Assembly: GCF_910592395.1 (NCBI RefSeq)
Contig: NC_088308.1
Span: 23,883,501-23,947,500, forward strand
Length of the DNA stretch: 64,000 bases
Direction: 5' to 3'
Origin: Lineus longissimus
Lineage: Eukaryota > Nemertea > Pilidiophora > Heteronemertea > Lineidae
Of the stretch, positions 37,104 through 50,658 are shown piece after piece. The notes beneath the pieces were generated by a model. That model worked only from the letters and a program-made list of their open reading frames with translations, made no database searches and was not told the DNA's origin. The position numbers were made by a program, and so were the translations under genes. Numbering within the stretch: the stretch's first letter is position 1; every line of letters starts with the position of its first letter.

Positions 37104-40100
37104 ATAAACCGCCCTATTTTTAGATGGTTTGTCTCATGCCTCAAGACCCGTGCCCTAATAATTAAATCTGCTGTATCTCTCCTCATTCGTAACTCAAAGA
37201 CAATCAACAATTAGTTCAATTTTGAAACCATACAACCTTTGTTATGTTGCCATGACAATAGTGATAAAACAATAAATGTGAGATTTGTTATCATTCGCAA
37301 TAAACGGAGGGATTAGAGAAAAAGAATGTCATTATTGGGAAATTGTGCCCTTGGTTTATTTTACTTGTTTCTTACGAGAGATTGCTGTTACTGCTCAATT
37401 TCATGACATATGGAAAGCATCTTGATGTATTGATGCAAAAAGCATTATTAAAGCATTCACTACCATCGGTGTCTGATGCACAAGTTAAATCTAGGCCTCA
37501 TCATTTGTCAAAGTTATGTGAAAGGTTGCAGTAAGTCATCATTTTGCCTTCCATGGCGACATGTTTGGCATCCAACATGGCAGTGAAGACATCCTTTGCT
37601 CATGATCTATACCCACATTCCATTAAATTGAAGGACCGTGCTCCAATTGCATTTCTGTAACTTCTTTCATTTCAGGTAAGACGATTCTCTTTCCCGATAG
37701 TTAACTTGTGATCTTTGGAGGTAAGTATGATGACGTTGTGACCGGAGGCCTGGTTTCCTGTTGATACAACTACAATCTCGACTGGTGACTTGATAGATTT
37801 TCGGCTTCAGTATTTTGACTTTGTCTGCATAATCAAAGAAATGGTCTTGCCCAGGAAAAAGTTATCAATAATGTATGTAACTAATCCAGAGAGGTCTAAT
37901 ATCATAACCAAATACAAGTTTTCCCTTAACACAGGGTTATGAGGACCAGGTGGACTGGCTTAGGACCTTCTACTAGTACAACAAATAGGATCATAAATTG
38001 ACCGCCATTAGACACTATCAATACAACATGTCGTTAGCTGTACAGTAGTGTCCCACCTGTTTGTAGATGTATTTGCTATCATGGTAACTTTTCATATTGC
38101 TAGTCCATTTCTCCCAGCTCATGGTATAAAATCATATGTCATATTTCATCATGGAACATATTAGGACTATAAACTATTCCCAAATGGCAATGACGCTCCA
38201 TGTAGAGATTGCATGAAAATCATTACACCCGATGCAAAGGCGGTCTCATTGATGTGGATTTTTTTCAAAACGAAGTGATATCCCAGTCTTTGCGGGTGTT
38301 TGGGGAGCTCAATGACAGGAAAGAATCCTGGATTTCTCAATATCTTAAAACGAGCCCTCCGTTGAGATTTCCGTGTATAGCTTCGAGTAAAAGGAAGGAT
38401 ATGTTAACGATGCCCTTTGCAAGGTCACCGAGAAGGATATTGCCCCAAATTTCCCTACAGAGTTCACAGCAAATGAAAAGAAGCAACAGGCGTATCTGCA
38501 GTGTTTGGTAGTGGCGTATTAATGGAACCGTTTGTGTATGAAAGAAACCCATTTGCGACCATTACTGCTAGCGATATGCTTACCGTATTGATCAGCGGGG
38601 CCTGTTGCTTGGGATCTCTCTGCTTGATGACAGGATGTGCTCTGTTTGCTTGCTGATTGTTGGAGGGGTCTCGAGCAGAAGTGACAGACAAAGGGCGCCG
38701 CGTCGCTCCATTTGCGCATTGCATTTCAGTATTCCCATCCTTCCTCTTGCCAGGATGACATTTGGCTTGACAACAACATGGATCTTGTTTGGCGAATTAA
38801 TCTGTTGTCAGGGTTACTGATGGTATTTTATAATAGACAAGGTTAGAGCATTGAGTTCATGTTTTATGAGGTAGGTAGTTTGATGTTTTCAAAATAAGAA
38901 AAAGATGCTATTTTAGATGGTAAAAAGAGGTGTTTCCTGTCTTTTTCTAAAGATAACAGAAATCAAGGCCGTCTAAAATCTTGAAAAAATTCTCTCATAT
39001 TTAGGCCTACCCAACATCATAGACCCATACATGATCTCTCCACAGCGACAGCTTTCCTATAGCAGCAGGGGGTCTGTAGATTTCATAGTAATTGCCAAGC
39101 AACGATCCAATTCTTTATTTCCTGTTGATCTGCCTGAGATGCTAAGAAGTGCAGGGTCATATCTGTAACCTTGTGGTACCACAAGTGTCACTGGTGACAT
39201 GGAGGAGCTCACTCTTGTATTAGCAATGATCTATGGGTAACACTTATTCCCCAGGGGGGGATGCCTGTAACATTCGAGAGAACGATTCGTCCGATAGGCC
39301 ATTTGTTAATGGTTTTGGCAGTTCCAAAGAAAGGCCATGATAAATTGTTGTTCCCAATTTTGTCTAAAGATTTTCGCACCTTGTTTATGAGCTAACGGCA
39401 TCCAGAGGGCCTCATGCAAAAGAGTTTTCGATGGTTTTCCTGGAACTGTTTTAAAGCTTTTTCTGGTATCCATATTAAGTCCCTATATTGGTGTTTAAAC
39501 AAGAGGTGTGGGAGGTCTTTCTTTACGTTTCCTAAAATGCAGCGCCCAAAATAAGCAACACGGTGCTCTTTGTCCGCTAGCGCAACAGTTTCAAGATTAT
39601 CCAACTGCCTATTAGACAGGTGGCTTACATACTTGTCTTACCCAGCTTCGACAAAACGTGGCACCTGGGGCTGCAAAAAGGTATTATTCAGATATTCTCC
39701 ACAGCAGAAAAAGCTAATAGATAAATTCCTGTATGACTGAGTGGACTGCTAGTTGCCGCAGCCACACCTCTAAGTCCAACAATGCCCCTAACATACCTCC
39801 TAGGTATTTTTCATATGGCAATAAAGCTAATAAACAAAAACGTATTTGGCGCGGACACAATGGCAGATGGCTAATTGAAATTGTGGAAAGTTCTTATGAC
39901 GGGAAATGAGATATGGTCGAAAGAGGTAGGAGGAAGTCGAATACAGCATTAAAGAGATTAGTTCCTTACAATGGTCAGGGAAAGAACCGCATTGGAAGAA
40001 ACCAAGTCGGAGATTGGAAAAGAATGGTGGAAATGGCTGATGGCGGAATGTGTAGCATTGGCTTCTTTAGAAGAAAATAAATTGTGCCAGAGAAATGTGT

Positions 40101-40660
40101 CTTCTCTTTACTTATTGCCTTATTTCTTAGAAATACATTGCCTTTCCAAAACATTTGGATTACTGTTGCCAACAAAGAAACAAGTAATACCATGATGGCA
40201 TTGAATAGACAGAACTGGATTGTATTTAGATCTTCCCAGGACATTTGCAAGATTGAATAAGTTAGTCTGCTTCTTACCAACCTCCAGCCTCTTTGCAACC
40301 TAGTTTCACAGCAGGCAGAGAATGTGTTCACATGAAATCGACAAAAGTAGAAAATTAGATTTCATTATCCATGATATCAGTGCCGATTCAAATGGTGGAA
40401 AATGAGCATCGTGATTTCTATAAGATACCACAAAACCACCGAACTAACATTCAAGTGAGATTCAATGAAACCCCAGGGATTCATAATACATAAGTTGATT
40501 CAATTATTGTGGAACCACAGCAACCACCACAAGCTTAAAACAAATGATGGGTTCAGAAATGTTCAGTTCAGCTCGAGTAACATTCCGAATATTCTAGATA
40601 TTCACGACTTATGAGTTTGAGATTGTATAAAGCTCATTAAATCATGTCAAAAGCCCATGC

Positions 40661-40678
40661 ATGCAAATGAATTTGCAT
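40661..40678. promoter_or_regulatory. Palindromic pair of POU octamer motifs
   Basis: ATGCAAAT and ATTTGCAT are placed back to back with a two-base spacer (GA), a perfect inverted pair of the octamer bound by POU-class factors. Homeodomain-like TGATTATTGATGA follows at about 40697. An enhancer role is only inferred. Confidence 0.3.
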
Positions 40679-43600
40679 TAAACTTTTCAATTTCGATTGA
40701 TTATTGATGATAACAATAGAAACTCCTGTGCTCAAATACGTCAATTAAAGGCAAAGAAAAGATAAATCTCTGTATCCTTTCTGAATCCAGAGCAAATAAT
40801 GACCAATCACCATCAGTCAGTTAATCGATTTTCCGAAGAAAGACTGGAGGGCATGTGTTGCAACGCTAACGGTCTGTAATTATTGTATCACAGATTCTGA
40901 ATCCTTAGGTTTTGCGATGAAAAATTTCGTCGTGCTACGATATCAGTCATCAAGATTCTTAACCCTTAAAAGTTCTAACTGAATTCTTGGAAAATTAAAG
41001 AAGCATTTGACAATAATTTATCTGTTGACATGAAATAGATTCAAGATTACATGCGCTTTGTTATGAAGGAATTAATATAAGAAATACTGAACAATAGTTT
41101 TAAGAAAATTTGTCATGTGTTATAAAATCTTTGGTATGATTTAAGTGACCATCAATGAAAAACTGCAAAGAAGACCTTATATTTTGTCACAAAGGGTGGC
41201 CTGCCCAATGTGCTATCTTCTTATGAGATCGACTCGTGGTATATCTGTCCAGAACCACTCGTGGATAATTTATACGATATTTCAAGGCTAAATCATTATC
41301 GATTAGTGCAACAGGTAAACTATCTGAACCTCGATGAACATACCGATCTCACTAGGATTTTAATGACTTCCAATTTAAAGCTCCAGCTAATCTGCTTCAT
41401 TAAATTTCTGAAAACCGCTCCTCGAGTCTTGTTCTCCTCATTTCCTTGTAAGTAACTCATTTCCTATTAGTATCAATATGTGATAGAGCGAGATACGAGT
41501 TGACTTAATGGGCTTGTTTGAGGATAAAGTCACATAACAGTAGATTATAATGTGACTCGTGCAGTAAAGTCAGGTCCAACTAATTTGGCAAGCTGGAGAC
41601 ATCGCCATGTCACAAGAAACCAAAAAGGTACTGAGGACAAGATGAAAAATTCTGCTTAGGGTCGTATGGTATCTGCCGGATAATAATCAACAGACGTCGA
41701 AGGCAGTCTGCAAAGTCATAATTACAGGAATAGTCTGTCAATATATTACCCCTGGCCAAACAGGTGCCTAGAATAATGTTACCTAGCCAATCTCCGCTCT
41801 CTGAGACTCTTCGCTTGCCCAACAGGTGATCTGCGCTTGTCACGCTGGTGTACTGCCTTGAACTATCAGCTTGGTATTAAAAACCTCATTAATATTGAAA
41901 AATGTCAGTGTGGTTCTACTCCCAGACAGGAAATAATATGGAATTGAGCCATATGATAACATGTATGAAAGGACCATAAGGATACCCTTGAAGTAATATT
42001 ATGTGGCTGGACCCCTTGTTGTGGTCATGGCTCTATAGCAAACTGTACAGTTCCCACTTGTATTAAACGTTTTCAGCAACATTTTATGACTTCTTATGGG
42101 AGTGACCAAGACGATAACATGCAAACAGGCTCATAATAACTATCAAAAGCAAGAATTTACCGCCCTCCGAAGTAACCAAGTGCTTCAAAGAAAGTTTGTT
42201 CACTTCATTTTCTGTAAACAATTGGAAGAAGTATCGACAGGAAATATCGGTAAGCCTTAAGTGTATTACCCATGTTTCGCTATTTTCCTTCGACTCAATT
42301 TAATCAACTTGAACAATGGAGAATTTTGTATTGTCAATGACCAATAAGAACTGCTGGGTGTAATACAATGAAATTGATTTCCTGATGAAAGCAACAAGTG
42401 ATTGGCTTGGGAAAGTTTAGGGTGGCTTGTCACTGAGTGGAAGTAATTAAAAGATTCTTTTGGAACATGTAACGGAAGCTACGAAGTTGTTTTCAAATGC
42501 TGTTGAAAACATCGTTAAGAGATATTTCGTTGTTAAAAACTCGATTTCGGGTTACCAATGAATTCACGTAAAAGTTATTAAAACTGGTTATTATGAATAG
42601 GAGTTAACTTTAAAGTAGAATTTCGTAGTTCCTGTAAGTGTTTTTGCTTGGAATTAGATTGACAGCATCTCGAGACAAATGGCTATCCATGATGCATTGA
42701 CTGAATTGATGATTATGGAAGTCCAAACAACAGTGGTATTTTTAAGATAAAGGCACATTAGATTAACTTTGAATTGTCATTTTCATCCAAACTGTTGCTT
42801 CTCCACTGAGGCACAAACATCAATACAATAAAACATGACATGGTAGACCATGGAAGTGGCCATTAAAGATAACTACCATTACATACCCAGTTGAGCACAC
42901 CTCCCCATCTCCCAGAGTAGCCGCATTCATAAAGTTATCAAATCACTGACATTTGTCAATAACTCAACCGAATGAAGCAACCTTATCAATGGTGGAGGAT
43001 CGGGGCATCTTCGCTTCTCGTCTCATCCAGGAAAGAGCACTTTATGCGGCTGTTTACTGCTGTCACTTGTTGGATCATGTAAGCATCATTCAGAGGATCG
43101 GTTGAGTGCAAGTTGAGGACACATTTGTAGTTAAAATGGGGTGGTGCAAGCTCAGAATTTGGTATTGCTAGAAGTTGGCCAGAAACAAAATTGGCATGAT
43201 CATAAGCACATTTGTAGCGTTTGTAGCTAAAACTTGTAATTGGAGAAAACCTTCAAGCTGCCATACCAATACATGTATGATATTACATGTAATTCAATTA
43301 CTGATATACGATTCAATATAACCGCAAGGGATTAGCTGTATCTAAGATGTAATTACATTCTCTAGCGATGTGATATTGCTTTTGGGGAGTAAGTTGTTGT
43401 AAACAGCAATCAGTTTAAAGTATTCGGTAGTTTCTCTCACGAAATACCTTCTACCCTGTAACCTGTCTGTGGTAATGTCAGTAAAAGACGTGTATATATT
43501 CAATACCTAAAAACCAGATTCATTGACAAAAAGCTTCTTCTCAGCACAATCTCACATGTCCAATTGCCATACAAATGAAGTACTCTAGGTTTTTTGGCAC

Positions 43601-44449
43601 CAAGCCCAATACAAAAGATATCCATCTTGAGCTCTTTTCTCAATATCAAGTATCATAGATCAATATGAAGAAGAGAAACCCGGTGTCATTGAGACATCCC
43701 AATGTGGATCCATGACAACATGAATAGTGACACTACAAGTGTTAGGAGGTCCCACGTAAGGAAATTAACTTGCTCAAGGTACCTGGGTTATATTGGAAGG
43801 TATTTATTGTCATTCTGCTTCAAAAATAAGACAAATCCATTTGTTGTCACAGTGATGTCATGAACAGAACAATTTTTGAGAGGAGAGTGAGTTCTGCAAC
43901 AGAGGTGTCTGTTAAGGGAGGTGCCACTGTTTGTTTCAACTTTAATTTGGTTTCATCAAATTTGAGCTACTTTTCACCTTTCAGTATAATTGATTAAAAA
44001 CAAAAACTTCCTTAACTGATAACGACTTGAAAGCATTTAACAATGAACGAGCCGACAGAATTCCTGCAAACAACTACACCCATTTATCACGATACATCAA
44101 AGTGAGAATGAATTCTCTCTATTGTTGCTTTATACTTCAAAGTCCTTCAAAGCTAATCCCTTTCCTCGGGAGAAGAAATTGTGCAATTTCTGAGCCAGGC
44201 TGTGAGGAAATGGAAGCAAACAGTCAGGGAAATGGTTTGCGTGTTAATCGTTGTTTTAATGATTAAAGAAGTCCGAGACCCAAGCCACGACACCAATGTG
44301 AATGGAATACCCGGTGTAACATCTGTGGTTGTTCCCCATGTGTCAGTGTTTCCAAACAATAGGCAGCTAGAGAGACCACGACTTTTCAATAGGGGGGATA
44401 CACAGAAAAACTTGTCAATCTATTTTTGAGCGTTCCCAAACAATGAGGG

Positions 44450-44481
44450 GAAACACTCAAAAACAGAAACACTCAAAAACA
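44450..44481. repeat. Exact 16-bp direct duplication
   Basis: GAAACACTCAAAAACA occurs twice, back to back, without a mismatch. Confidence 0.8.
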
Positions 44482-46969
44482 TTACACCGGGATGGAATGT
44501 CTCTGGGCTTTAAGAGTTTTTCGTTGGCAGGGTGTTGTCTGTTGGATTGGTCAAATGCACAGTGGCATTTAACCCCTTGGCTTCAACTTCTGACAAGCTC
44601 ACATAAGTACATAAAAGTACATGACTGTACTTGCTCTGTATCTGATGAAGGAATCGGTTAACTGATTTACCTTTTACACTGACGCATCGCGATCAGAACA
44701 TTCAAATCATTTTTCATTAAATGCTAGTGAGACACATAGTCATTAGCTACACAATTTAAACTGTGTTAACGGTATATCACATCAATGATGTTTATTGTCA
44801 TTCCTTGCTTTACAAGCCAAATCATTTAATTGTTTAACAAATTTAATCAACGCAGTCCAAAACATTAAAACTACTTTATCTGTCTTTCTGGCTCTGTTTT
44901 CCTTTAAAAACATTTGCCTGTTGGCAACGTCAACACTAAGTAAAACAGCCAAGCTATTTGCTTTGGTAATTACCCATTTGTCAATGCACCATGCAACAAT
45001 TTGCCCGGTGGTTATCGGATGTTTTAATTGAGCAACATCAGGCATCAGTCATCGTTATTCTGCGACTTCTAACTGCAGAAGTCTGCACTAATTGCATTGA
45101 AGTTTCTTTGTCTTTGGGAGGAATTGTACAACTGCTATTTGGCATCACAAGTCCCGCATGTTCCAGCTTACGATCCCTTGTCTTTCAAGTTTTAATTGGG
45201 CAAATACCTATGTTTCTTTTGGGTAGCTTTAGTCATGCTCTATCCCTGATGCCGATGGTCCCTTTGCTGATTCCTAATGGAGCCCTGAGGGATGGATTCC
45301 TTTGCAAAGATGACCTTGCATACCTGTGGAGTAACGACTTTGAAGTTAGTTCAGAAGTTCTAAATGGCTAGACAGGGAAACACTGCAGCTCTGTCAGTTG
45401 AGGATCTTTCTGGCATCTTCTGCAACCAACTGTTTGTGGGCCAGCAGTGATCACAATTCTGTTGGCGAACTGTTATTGACTTCGACTGCAAGATTGTCAA
45501 TTCAACATTTCCCAATCCACTCTAACTACATTGTATCAATGCCAATTCTTACACCTTTTTACACTGTTTCTTAAAAACGGTGTAGTTTTTCCATCTTTAT
45601 AATTAAACGTCTTCATTGCTTAAAGGCGCTTTTCTTTGATTAACATTCAGTTTTGCCGTCTCACAGCAGCGATGATAACACAGCCAATGGAATGAATCAG
45701 ATTTGTTTTCAATGGTTTCCTAATTAAAAACGCTGCTTTTGTTATCGGCCGAGACTGGGATATTGCCATTTCAAGCGGAAGATTGACATTTCATCAGATT
45801 CTCCAAAGTTGGGCATTCATCGGTGACACAATACTAGGGAGTCTGCCTATTTTTTGCCAGTTTTGTCGTTTGTACCAGATTGGTGCATTTTGATGAAATT
45901 GTTAGAAATATTGGATTCTTCAATTAAGATTATGTACTGTACTGTAAATCTATGGATATTAGTTGAATTTTTGCTTTGTAGATTTTAACCTCTATCATTA
46001 AAGCAACCTCAAATAAAGTAGAAGGTGGGGCCATCGCGAAGGTGCCACTGATATAAGGCCTCTTGGGTTGAAGCTACTTGAATCATCAGTCAAACTGCCA
46101 TCTCCGGCCAGCATCATGAAACGCGGAGACCAGAGCCCTGAAGTGTCATTCGAGCATAGGTGACATCCATCTATTGCAGCATCCCAGAGGACAAGCTCTT
46201 AAATTTGTGATTTGATGATCACAGCTTTTTGATGAGGCAATTACTTGTCTAGCCATCACATGGTATTGGAGTTGTCACAAATTTCATAGCGCTGGTTGGA
46301 ATTATCATTTGGTATATGGTGCTTAAAACTTCACTGCTCCCTCTTGGGGGTCGCCATGCATCTGGTACTCTGTGTGATGTGTGGACACATTGGATAAGGT
46401 TAAGACAACGCTGATACATTGAGAGTAAACATTTGCACAGTCATTAGCGTTTGTAGCCTGGTCTGAAGGTCACGATGAACTCATCTAGATTTCTTGCAAC
46501 CACAAAAAGGTGCAGAGGAAGATGTTACCGCCCTAAAAAAGTCTTCACAGCAAGCAGCCCTCTCTGAAACTCAATGCTTCCTTTCTCATGCAATCTATTA
46601 AACAGCTATTAACTTTTGAAGGCAGTCTGATGATTAGCTTATCCAGAGTTCTTGTCACCAACCGGATCTCCATCTTGACAGCAGGTGTCATATTCTTTGT
46701 TCCAGCACCACCTTCCTGCTATTGTTAGAGGAAATAGTTTGCACATCTCTGCGCCTATAACGTGTCGGGTTTCTGACTCCATTTCCTTTCCATTAAGGGG
46801 TGTCACTTGCCTGTCAACCTCTCACCGGGAATAATCTTGTCATTATCGGTAGGACCTGTTGCATATGATGCTGATGTTTCTCCCCCACTGTGTCAGCCCA
46901 GCTGCAAATCTGGCATATCTCATTGGGTTCCTGCACTACCTTTTGTAGCAACACACACTTGTATGGGCA

Positions 46970-47150
46970 AGAGAGCAGTGGCAAAGCAGTAAGAGCACTG
47001 GGCTCATAATCAGGAGGTTATGGGTTTGACTCTCGTAAATATCACCTCTATTTCATCTAAGTGTTCTTAAGCAGTGCAGCAAACTTTACCCTGGTTTAGC
47101 CTTTGGTGAGAGGAATGCATCTATCAGCTACGATGGCAATTCTCTAAAGT
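46970..47150 (+). mobile_element. tRNA-derived SINE, tRNA-Met-like head
   Basis: The head resembles a tRNA: an A-box-like TGGCAAAGCAGT (46979-46990), an anticodon-arm segment GGGCTCATAATC with CAT at 47005-47007 as in elongator tRNA-Met, and a B-box-like GGTTTGACTCT (47023-47033). It is too diverged to be a working tRNA gene. The body that follows (GTGTTCTTAAGCAGTGCAGC at 47061-47080, then AAACTTTACCC) resembles the TGTCCTTGGGCAAG...TTTACCC block common in animal SINEs. Limits are approximate; no poly(A) or target duplication was fixed. RNA polymerase III promotion is implied by the boxes. Confidence 0.6.
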
Positions 47151-50100
47151 ACTCAGGTCTCATTCCCACTTGAGTTTTTCTGTAACTAACCTTGAAAGGT
47201 CAAAAAAATGATCAATGCTTTTATCAAGTCAAGTTTTCGTGGGTCATTGACTTAATTCAGATGTCAGAACCAGAAGACCAATTTCGTAATGCACTTTGCT
47301 GCTGTATACATCAGCTTGTAGAGTGACCATCTATGCATGTATGTGGCTAATAACTACATTGATTTCAAATAGATGTGAATACCAAATATTCTGCAGTGGA
47401 TAACTTTTTCATCTCGAGAGGCAGTCGTTTTCATCTGTGAAGATAATTATTTGGTTTCGGTGAGATATCATTTGGTTAGGTTGAGAAATGATTTGGTTTA
47501 AGAGGAAGTCAATTTAAAGAAGCAGGAATGGCCGAGGGAAATTCTGATATCTTGCTGTGTAAATAGGTATGGCATAATGGCAGTTTCATATTCTCACTTC
47601 AATTCAAGGTTGGCCTACCATTTTTTCCTTCGGTCAAACATTGCGTTCTAGAGATATTGTTCACCACAATCGCCTTCAAGCCCGAAAGTGTTACTATCCG
47701 TATCCCAAACAGTCATACAAAACCATGTTATCGAAGTACTCGATACCACGGACATTGTTGAGCGGTTCTGATTGGTTGTTATCAAGCTACCAGGATCTGA
47801 GATAATAGAGTGTGCAAATCGTGTTGTGCTGACCAAATCGATAGGTCTTGACTTATTGACCAGGAAAGGGGATGCTATCAGTCACCCATTACTATTACTG
47901 GATTTACAAATTGATTGAGGACTGTAAGTTGACACAATGTCGTCTATATTGTAGCTTTTGCTACTCTGGGTGAAATGTGTGTTTCCAGGTAAAGAATGAT
48001 TCCGTCTGTCATCATCATATTATCTCGGATCGTTTAAAAGATTGTTAACAGGACAAGAACTTATGTAATTCTAGACAGTTGTAAAATTCTAGGGACTTCA
48101 AAGCGGATCTAGTATCTAGCTTCTTTCTATAAAATCCCTTCATCATTCACCTGCTTATAGTGTTAACAGGAATTGTTTAAATATATGGATGTATCTTTGA
48201 CATTTCTGAACATGTATAAAAAAGTTGTTCGAAAGCGATTGATGTCATCTTAGTTAGAAATACAAACGTAGCTGTTGGAGGATTACCTGCTCTTCTGAAC
48301 ACTTTTCCAGCAACAGATGAGAAAGGTCTATATCGGGAGGGAGGGGCAAAAACTACACTCCAATGTATTGGAACAGCAACTGACAATTGCCTTGGGTCTC
48401 TCTCATATGAGAACGGGCACCTGGCTAACATGCTTACTACTCATGTGTGGATAGTTTGGGAAAAATAATCAAAAGCAAATCGCTAAACAATATGTTTTAT
48501 ACGCGTTAACGAATTCCACTAGGAAACAAAAGTCAACTGCCTTCTGGCAGTTTCTTTAATTTCTGATGAAGAATTCCAGTGCGACAAATCCTCGTTTCTG
48601 TAAAAGAAATTTTAATAAAACCAGAAATATCCATACCAGAGCATTGACTTATACAAACTCTATCAAAGGGATTCGTATTACACGAATGTATTGGCGACGA
48701 GATTATCAAAGTACTTTGTATATATTTGGAAACTTATAATCCTCAAGGTATGACTCTCAGAGTCCTGTATCGGAAATAATATCGTTCTAAAGGCAAACTG
48801 TTGATCCACAAGGTCAGGTTTAACAAAAATGTTTCAGGATTATGTTGAGGGATCTGTAAATTACTTTGTTATACCAGCTTCTGACATGTTTGATATTATC
48901 AAACAGCTTTAAAAACTGAAGGTTTGATGTAGCATATGTGTTAAACATGCAACATGTTATAAGAGGGTGTATTTAAGTCCTTTGAAACTAATGCGAGGCG
49001 GGATTTAAAGAAGCGAACCATCCGTATCTTCTATCCTTATATGATTTTAATCTTGGAAAGTTCTGAAAGTTCGTTTCAAAGAAAAATATTTCTGGTTTTG
49101 ACTTGTAACAAAGCTCAGTTTTGGAAATATCTGTCTTTATTGTCAAAGTAATACCTGTTTGGTTTCCGTTGCTTCCATTCCCTCTGAAAAAGAGGTGATA
49201 TCAACAGCTATCAAATTTCAAAGCAAAATCTTCCAATCAACTGACTACAGCACAAACACGTTAAATCCAACTGACTTCAGTTACAAATATAGCACTATTT
49301 TGTTAAATTGTATGATACAGAAAGGATATCCACCTTCAAAAGTTCTGTTACCATATCTGTTGAATTCTCCTCATTTGCTGTGAACGTCAAATCGGTGTTG
49401 TATATCAATCCTGCCTAGATAACAAAGCCTCTCTTGATCTGTACTGCTCGCTTGAACGCAAACATTTCAAATTCAGTGGTTTTTGGTTTCAAGTCAGGTG
49501 CAAGTTTTTACATTGTAACCACTTCCAATTTTAAAAGTTTTGTATTTAGGTGTGCTTCAAAGTGTACTTTAAATGGAGTGAGGCAGTTCAAAAAGGGATT
49601 GTATTTCGAAACTGATGTCTATGGGACTGCTTTGCCCACTAATGACCTTAACCCCTTGGATAATTATATGGCCAAAGAAGCCAGTGTTCTGCTGCGCCTA
49701 TCGCAGTTTGTACTGATTTAAGAATGATGAGGTCGATGGGGAGCCTCGTTGCAGTCCTTGTTTGGCGTCTGACAGGAAGCTCGTGCGAGACATTGCCCTC
49801 CTTCGAGTTCGAATTCGGTGCCTGTTGATAGATATGTCCATGTATTCCTGTACATTGTCTGTGTACTTCTGCCATTGTCCATGTACCGTACAATGTACTA
49901 GAAGCACACGGTGTGTTTGATCTCAATGAAGAGGTTTCTCTTACGTCAACTAAGGAGCACTAAAAACCCAAATAGCAGTTTTCTTCAGGCAGAAGGCTTA
50001 CTGGTTTAGTCAACGACGGATCGATGATAAAATCCGCGGCTAACTGCATCAGACGTCCCATTCATCACAGGGATGATATGCATGAAGAAAACATCAGTAC

Positions 50101-50646
50101 AAATGAGCATCGGTCTGTAATGCTGCTCTTTGTGCAAATCGGTCTCTGGTCGGAATATCCTTCTGAATCGTGCGCTCATTAGTGTGGAAATCATGCAATT
50201 ATTTGAGCAACAGTTGTCCATTCAGACCATTTTACAGCAATCAGGAGTCATTAATCTAAAATAGTGATACTCATCACGCATAGTTATCCTAGCGATTCAC
50301 AGTTGTGGTAGTTAGCAGTCATGGCTAGCTGACGTTTCTGCTATCTGAAGCTTTGCACTGCATTGATTTACTCATGGCCGTAAGTAAACGAGGATTGATA
50401 GTGGCATGGTGATGAGAGAACTGACATCTGGAGCAAGAGGTTGCGATTGGGATTAGAATATTTGCAATCACACTTGAATTTGAACACCCCAATGGTCCAT
50501 TCTTAGCGAAAGGGAAGTAGCCTCCAGCTATAAGATAAAGACGCTGTGTAGTGTCCTGCCAAACCCTTACTATGTCTAGTTCCCACTTTTTCTCGGAGCG
50601 TGTCAAAGACATCTCTGTCCTATTTTGCACTAAGTTATGCACAAAT

Positions 50647-50658
50647 ACCCCCCCCCCT
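50647..50658. repeat. Poly-C run
   Basis: A run of ten or more C lies in an AT-rich setting and is likely to vary in length. Confidence 0.7.

Noticed and set aside
38395-38520. Plus-strand frame reading EGYVNDALCKVTEKDIAP, seemingly protein-like
   Set aside because: It is a short frame with stops on both sides, no clear splice sites and no SDR42E motif. Two other frames are also partly open here.
41110-41455. Plus frame with LPNVLSSYEIDSWYICPE and a GTAAAC donor after VQQ
   Set aside because: The content matches no SDR42E segment and frames of this length are expected several times by chance here.
44991-45371. 126-codon plus-strand frame, hydrophobic
   Set aside because: Not recognised, no splice or transcription signals, and the length is within chance for this window.
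46970-47041. Functional tRNA-Met gene
   Set aside because: The acceptor and D-arm pairings are not kept, the B box departs from GGTTCGA, and the sequence continues into a SINE-like body.
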